A stretch of 64,000 bases of DNA from Calendula officinalis (taxonomy: Eukaryota > Streptophyta > Magnoliopsida > Asterales > Asteraceae), in the NCBI GenBank assembly GCA_963853835.1, contig OY970820.1, positions 27,800,873 through 27,864,872 of the forward strand. The letters run 5' to 3'. The position numbers and the translations under genes were made by a program. The notes under the pieces are model-generated. The model saw only the letters and a program-made list of their open reading frames with translations, was not told where the DNA came from and made no database searches. This document shows positions 56,651-64,000 of the stretch, piece by piece (within the stretch, counting starts at the first letter, position 1; each line of letters starts with the position of its first letter).

Positions 56651-59386
56651 TGTAACACCGCAAAATTTAGAAAGCGTTTTTTTTAAAGGGCGAAAGCATA
56701 AAGATAATAGATAAGGTTTAGTTTTAGGTTTACAAACCAAACGTCCTAAAATAAACCAAATAATAAAAATATTTAAACGGTGTTAATAAACGGCATGACT
56801 CATTTTACAAAACATATCAAATTGAGCTCGGTCAATTATCCCGTCCAAAGCAACGGTCACCTGAAAAGATTCAACGAGGGATGGATTAGCACACAGCTAA
56901 GTGAATGAATATAATCTACAAATTCTGTAAAGCACAACAAGCTAGCATAGACATATCTACGATCGAAAAGTCACATAACCACATAACACTGTTTGTCCAA
57001 GAATCTCGGTGGTGGTCCCGCAGGAGCCTAAAACCATCGTCGGCCCAACGACGATACCCGAAAGCCTGTACCCAACTCACCGGTAAACCCCCTTACGTGT
57101 TACGCATACAGGTAAGGTCCGAACACCACATTCGTCGATACACTATGCCCAGCCGATATCCTTCCGACACTGACTTCTCAAACCTCGGTCACCTAGTTCA
57201 AACCGAATTGTTGCTACCAATCAAGCAAAGCCTCTTCACCTATGTGCACATAACCTATTTGGCTCATAACTAGCAAATAGGTAACAAACAAGCAAGCTAG
57301 ATACGAAAAACTGCATCAAAAGCATCACCGGCAAGTTCATGTCGCGAACTTCAGTTCGCGTCGTGAACTTCGGTTCGCGTTCGGGAAACCTGTCGTGAAG
57401 TTGTTCACGATTAATCCCAAAATTCTCTGTCCACAGTTCGCGATCACGAACCCCACTTCACGTCGCGAACTCCCTAAAGCTGGTACATTTCCTACATTCT
57501 CAACAAGTATGCAAATACCGAACCAATTGTAACCAAACACAAGTTGGAGGTTAAATCCACTCACCATTACTTCCATTTGTCGAACTCAGAGGTCTAATGT
57601 TTCTGAGTCTCGATCCCGGTTCCTGTACACCAAAGGAATACCGAATTAGTATATAATTCCACCAAATTATAAACAATGTTAAATATACATTTATCACTAA
57701 CACTTGCACCACATGAATAACTAAACACTTGTAATATCATATAAACATGTCATGGTCATGTTACACTTTTGCAATTGATGTCAAATACAACCAAGCCATA
57801 TCTAACCAATATATCATAATACATCCAAACGGGTCGAGACCCGAATTCAACTACAACAAGTCAACATATACAATTTACCAAAATATGTAATTACCATGTT
57901 ATTGACATTCCTAGTTCAAGTCAAAGCATACTAAAACACATTTAATCAACTTTCACAATATTTACCCAAACGGGTCAAAACTTTATATTTGACTTTAGCA
58001 CTTTCCAAACACCACTTTAAAGCTATAGTCATATCATTTAGCAACTCATAGCTAACTAGTTATTTCAACAAGACAAAACTCCATTTTTGTCACATGACTA
58101 TCAACTCACCACTTACTAGTTCATAATTTAATAAAAACCATCCAAGCATTATAAACTAACATTTTCACCAATTTACATTATAACTTGACAACCACCAAAA
58201 ATAACATATCTAGTATGTTATTTTAACATAACTAACAATATCACCCAAACACTTCCAAACTAGCCATTCTATCAAGTCACCCCTTATTTGGTTATAACTC
58301 ATATCCTACAATTTAGCAAGTCATTTTGACATAAACTAGTCAAATAAACCATAAAACATTATGACTAAGGAAATCTTCATTTTTATTTATTTATCTTTTT
58401 CTATGTATATATTTAGAAAATCCCCATTTTCTTGTACCACTTGATTTTGCTAAAACTATATATTATGGAATATATTATTGTGTCATGCATGAGTTATCTA
58501 AAACTCTTGTACAAGTGATATCTCATCAACACAAAAGTCAAAGCCACACATTAAAACACATTTGCGCATAACACACACAGTTCACGCACACACACAAATG
58601 TCGATTTTCAAAATTGCTTGCACCTTGCAAAAACACTTATACTTATGCAAACAAGACACACTCACAACCCATATACCCACACACATAACGCGCACACTCA
58701 CGCACCCAAGACACACACACAATGAACAACTCACATATATTTTCATGTAATCCTCCTACTAAACTCATATAATCATAAAACTATCTTTATCATACCCAAC
58801 TAGCAAAATTATTACAAAAACTCAAAACACTAGTTAATTATTTTACAAGAACTTAGAACAAACAAGGAACAACATCTTACCTAGATGGTTGCAAGATTTC
58901 GGAATCTAAGTTAGAAATGGAAGGATCATGAGCTTATCCAAAGAAATAGAAGAAAACACAAGTCTTGGGGTTTCGGTGGGTTTTTGAATGCAAGAAAAGG
59001 GAGAAGAGAAAGTTAGGATAAGAGCCACCCAACCCCACCCTTTTACAATCTGTCGAGAACAAGGGGAGGGGCCCCAATTTTGTCTTTTTCCAATTTTAAA
59101 ACAATACATTATAAAAAGTTTCTTTCGTAGTTAATTTATTTAAAATACCAAACAAACTCTATTTTTAGCCACAAAAATATATTCGGAAACGATATTAAAA
59201 GGAGAATCCAAAAATATAAAAATCATACAATTCTTTAAACATTTCAGTAAAGAGATATTTTAACCCCATAGTTAAAATATCACATCTTTCAAACAACTAA
59301 CCAAATAATTTCACATAAGAACAAAAAGATATTTATTATATATTAAAATATACCTAAAACTAATAGGCCGGTTTTAGGATATTACA
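56651..59386. mobile_element. Nested solo LTR, 2.7 kb
   Basis: Ends TGTAACACCGCAAAATTTAG and TTTTAGGATATTACA with exact TSD ACCGG (56646-56650, 59387-59391). No coding sequence. The ends resemble those of the LARD LTR (TGTAACGCCCCAAAATTTA, TTTAGGGTGTTACA), suggesting related families. Confidence 0.85.
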
Positions 59387-60423
59387 ACCGGCTATCACCA
59401 AACTTGGGCTTAATTTAGACAAGCTGGGCTCAATAAACCACCCAATAAAAACTGAAATACAGTCACCGGCCGAAGCCAGTATATGACCGGAATCACGAAT
59501 ATATGCGACGAGCAGCTATCGCCCACAGACTCGGTAGACAGCAAACGAAAATATATCGACACACACAGCGAATTACACACACCGTATCACTCATGTATGA
59601 TTTAAAGGTGTAAAGGTTGATGGTTTTATACCTAGCGAGAGAGAGCGAGAAGATCAAGTGAACGTCGGCTTGTGGTCGGAGTGGCTGAGCCGCCGGAACA
59701 GATGGGTTTTTTGTTTCTCGTTTCAACGTGGATCAGATTGGTCGAGTGAACGAGCGAGTGGTCGTCGGGCTGTGGTTGCATGCTGCTGGTTCATGAGAGT
59801 GTGGTGATGGTTCTCCTGGTTCGTTTATGTGGGAGAGAGATCGAATGAGAGTTAATGGTTGTTAGGGTGGTAGATGTCACCAAATAGGTGATAGCATTAG
59901 ATGGTGAATAAAATATTCAAAGAAAATCAAAAAGGTGTACGTGGTTAAGGATTTTGCGGCGAGATGGGGGTGTGGGAGTGATATGATTTGTTTTTGAGTT
60001 AAAAGTAATATAAACGTGTATTTATAATATGGAAGTTCGGTACATGCATGTTGACTTGGTGATGATGAGATTATAAGAGTAAATTTTGAATTTTAATTTA
60101 TTATTTTAACTAACAAATATTTACATATACTAATACCTTAGTTTGGTAACATATTTAAATCGGGGTTTTACTTGGTTTTTGATTGTGGTCATTTAGTAAT
60201 AGAAATTTGTCACTTCAGAATTACATTTGGTCATCAACTCGCTAATTTACAGTTGCCACTAAACAACACAAATAATGTGTATGTATTTGCTAGACTCAGA
60301 CGCAAAATAGGTACTTTATTTATGATAGATGAATTGTCTAATAATATAGTTTCAAATAAGTATTGGGTCAAATACCCAATTTCGAGGGTTGTCACAGTTT
60401 GAGTTGTATTACGACGATGGATC

Positions 60424-61561
60424 TGTTGGAATTATGTGCACAGTTAGTCAACCTATGATGATACATCCAAACCTACGAAATATTTAAGGGTCACACCGGT
60501 GAGTGCATGTAATACGAGCAAGATATGTAATGATACTACGAAGAGGAATGATTCATAATAGTCATTATGAATCAATTAAGTATTAAGTTAAGTTTAACTT
60601 ATTACTCGATTAGTTTAAGTAACTAATTAATACAAGTAGTTGTACATTTATTAGTTAGTAAATATACAATGTGTTAATTAAAGATTATCCATAATATGAT
60701 TTAAAGCTATTAAATCACATAGTGATTGGATAATATTATTATCTAAGATTATATAAAAGTTATTATATAATTAATTATTAAAGGTATAAAACACAAGTAT
60801 ATATTTCGTGTATGTATATACCGAAATATATAAGTGTATAATACTAAGACATTTGATAATTAAGTGTGACAATAATAACTAGTAAAACTATGAGGGTTGA
60901 ATGTGTAAAAGGATAAGTTTAATTAAGAGATTAATCTTAATTAAACTAGAAGGGCCCTAAGTGAAAGTCTTTCTAATATAAATAGAAGGCTTGGGGTTCC
61001 CATTTTTGTTGCTACACCTAACACGATATCACCTCTCCTCCCTCTCCTTGATTTCGGCCGAACACACACACAAGAACACAAGCTTGTGTTCTTCGTGTTC
61101 TTCGTTCGTTCTTCATCCGTTCTTCGTGTTCTTCGAGTTTTGAAGAACAAGTTCATTGCAAGGATCAACTAGAAGGTCGCTCGTTGTGTTCATTATCAGC
61201 AGACTTTCTTAAGCAAACATTAAGGTATGTTTTGGGAAACCCTTTTTCCCTTTCTCCCCTCTTGGACGAATTCGACCAAGAACCTTAAGGTTCTTGATGA
61301 TGGTCGAACGAACACACACAAGCATTGTGTGTGTTCGAGTTCTTCGTACATGGTTTCTTTTTTGTTAATCAAGTTTGATTTCCAAGTTCCTATAATTATT
61401 TAGGGTTTAAGGATTAAGTTTAATCTCAGTTCCGCTTTTAGGGATTAAACTAGCTAGTTGGTTTAACCGGTAAGAACACTATCATGTTCTTGTGAGTATG
61501 GTCGAACCAAGTATACTAGGAGGTCGACCCAATGAGTTGATCAGTGTTATGAAACCCTTCA
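60424..61561 (+). mobile_element. LTR of the right-hand retrotransposon
   Basis: 1,138 bp, TGTTGGAATTATG to AAACCCTTCA, with a TATA box TATAAATA at 60977-60984 and a GTTCTTCGTGTTCTTCG-rich stretch after it. Confidence 0.78.
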
Positions 61562-61562
61562 G

Positions 61563-61574
61563 TGGTATCAGAGC
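61563..61574 (+). promoter_or_regulatory. Primer binding site (initiator tRNA-Met type)
   Basis: TGGTATCAGAGC followed by GATGG, one base after the LTR end. Confidence 0.9.
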
Positions 61575-61679
61575 GATGGTTTAGAAATCTAAACAAGAAT
61601 AACAAAGTTTTGTTTGTTTAATTTCCAAGTTTTAATTTTTTGTTCCTTCTTCTTTTTTTTTCCTTGTGTTTTTCGAAAA

Positions 61680-62170
61680 AGGGTAAGAACCCTAGACCAA
61701 GAACATTAAACTATATTAGTTTAATTGGTCATAAGGATTCAACCCTAGAAATTTTCGAAAAATATAAAGAACCATAGGACCAATTATGTTAAACTAGTTT
61801 AGTTTAATTGGTCAGAAGGTTTCTTTCCCTAACTCTAGAAATTTCGAAATTTAGGAAGAACCCTAAGATCAAGAATGTCAAAGTTTTTGGTCAAAAACGA
61901 TTCTTTCCTTTTTCCCTTGATCTTCAAAATCTAGGACCAATTATGTTAAACAAGTCTGGTTTAATTGGTCAAAAGGATTCCTTCCTTTTCCCAAGACTTT
62001 GAAATCATATAGGGAAACTTGGACACCAAGTTTGTTAAAATAGTTTAGTTTAATTGGTGGAAAAGTTTCTTAAGCTTAAGGAATTTTTGAAACCTAGAAT
62101 TAACCTAGGACCAAGAACATTAAACTAGTTTAGTTTAATTGGTTAATAGGATTAATCAAGAACATAATCT
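61680..62170 (+). repeat. Degenerate ~85 bp tandem repeats in the leader
   Basis: About six units sharing AGTTTAGTTTAATTGGT and CCTAGGACCAAG, near 61713, 61797, 61878, 61949, 62037 and 62123, with strong divergence between units. Confidence 0.75.
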
Positions 62171-62540
62171 AAAACCTAGTATAATTAAACAAGTTTATGT
62201 TTAAAAGGTTTAATTATTATTTTAATGAGTTTATTAAAGCTAGTTCTTGAAATCTAGAAATCTAGACAAAGTTTTTGTCTAAAAAGATTTAAATTAATAA
62301 GTTTAAATAAATTTATTAAAGTTATAATCTATCCTAGAATTTAAACAAAGTTTATAATTGTTTGAATAGGATTGACTATGATTAATCTTTAACTAAGAGA
62401 TGTAATTGATCAAGAAAATTGAAACCTAGTTTTAATTGATCAAGAACAAGATAAGGGTTTAATTAATTAAAATTAATTAAGGATAAAAGGAAAGTGTTAA
62501 TTTTAGTCTAAGTTAAAATGCACATGTACAAAATTAGGTG

Positions 62541-62562
62541 TAACATTCTTATTAGAATGTTA
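62541..62562. other. Perfect short hairpin
   Basis: TAACATTCT, four-base loop TATT, AGAATGTTA. Lies 15 bp before the AT repeat. Confidence 0.85.
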
Positions 62563-62575
62563 TAAGGTTTTAAAG

Positions 62576-64000
<1,425 letters not shown>

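Larger units (their letters stand above)
55262..60396. mobile_element. Solo LTR, 2.4 kb plus a nested solo LTR
   Basis: Ends TGTCACACCC and GGTTGTCACA with exact 5 bp TSD GTTTG (55257-55261, 60397-60401). No PBS, gag or pol inside, so it is best read as a solo LTR left by recombination. Net length without the insert at 56651-59386 is about 2.4 kb. Confidence 0.82.
54888..60423 (+). pseudogene. RING-type E3 ubiquitin ligase fragment (zinc-ribbon N-terminus), interrupted
   Basis: Starts MSTVESSSPSSCWCYRC at 54888. It has the N-terminal zinc ribbon of RING1/RDUF-like ligases (WCYRCNRFIRV, then LSCPDSNGGFIEEI), a frameshift near 55022-55030, the conserved linker (RPRPPLLRRARR, NPVIVLRGP), a TAG at 55234-55236, and GSGFELYYDDGS, where the coding line passes from 55261 to 60402 across a solo LTR. 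At 60424 a second LTR element cuts in. The RING domain is not in the window. Such ligases tag targets for degradation in stress signalling. Nothing past 60423 belongs to it; the rest may lie beyond the second element. Confidence 0.82.

Noticed and set aside
57250..57500. GTTCGCG-rich palindromic block as a regulatory island
   Set aside because: Lies within the nested solo LTR and shows no consistent unit or spacing.

Overview
This is nuclear DNA of a flowering plant, most likely an Asteraceae species. It is AT-rich, its host genes have GT-AG introns, and most of it is nested transposable elements. The Asteraceae placement is an inference from recalled resemblance of the copia extra ORF and the gypsy antisense gene to proteins common in that family. 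No search was run.

Layout. 1-3113: 5' end (gag plus a 644 bp LTR) of a SIRE-lineage Ty1/copia element on the minus strand. 3114-6166: non-genic, with two Stowaway-like MITEs. 6167-15404: a full-length relative of that copia element on the plus strand, with TSD ATAAC. Its reverse transcriptase/RNase H core is missing and the 3' half is a large decayed extra ORF. 15405-18980: a third MITE and a 1.17 kb Mutator-type foldback element with a 9 bp TSD. 19033-21042: the one clearly intact host gene, an intronless L-type lectin receptor kinase. 21524-28309 (minus): a hAT-derived host gene (BED finger, DUF659 region, hAT dimerisation region). Its coding exon is split by an apparently intact 4.3 kb PIF/Harbinger element at 23464-27771.

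29225-49036: a 19.8 kb Tat-lineage Ty3/gypsy element. Gag-pol is on the minus strand and a multi-exon antisense gene is on the plus strand. A 9.9 kb non-coding LTR element (LARD-like, 3.1 kb LTRs, TSD CCTTT) is inserted in an intron of the antisense gene. 49037-54370: non-genic, with two hAT-type MITEs (8 bp TSDs) and a 2 kb element carrying over 20 copies of a CACATGTG palindrome. 54888-60423: a decayed RING-type E3 ligase fragment, interrupted by a solo LTR that itself contains another solo LTR. 60424-64000: the 5' LTR and leader of another retrotransposon, inserted 27 bp further along the same coding stretch.

By-eye LTR divergence puts the copia insertion as oldest (about 2%), then the gypsy (about 1.2%), then the nested LARD (about 0.5%), which agrees with the nesting. 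The most unusual signals are five tandem hairpins in the LARD LTR whose stems change in a compensatory way around a constant loop; the CAGTAGTAA motif spread through LTRs and coding sequence of the copia family; and the exact Harbinger split of the hAT-derived gene, where leaving out the element and one TSD copy gives an unbroken 745-codon reading frame.
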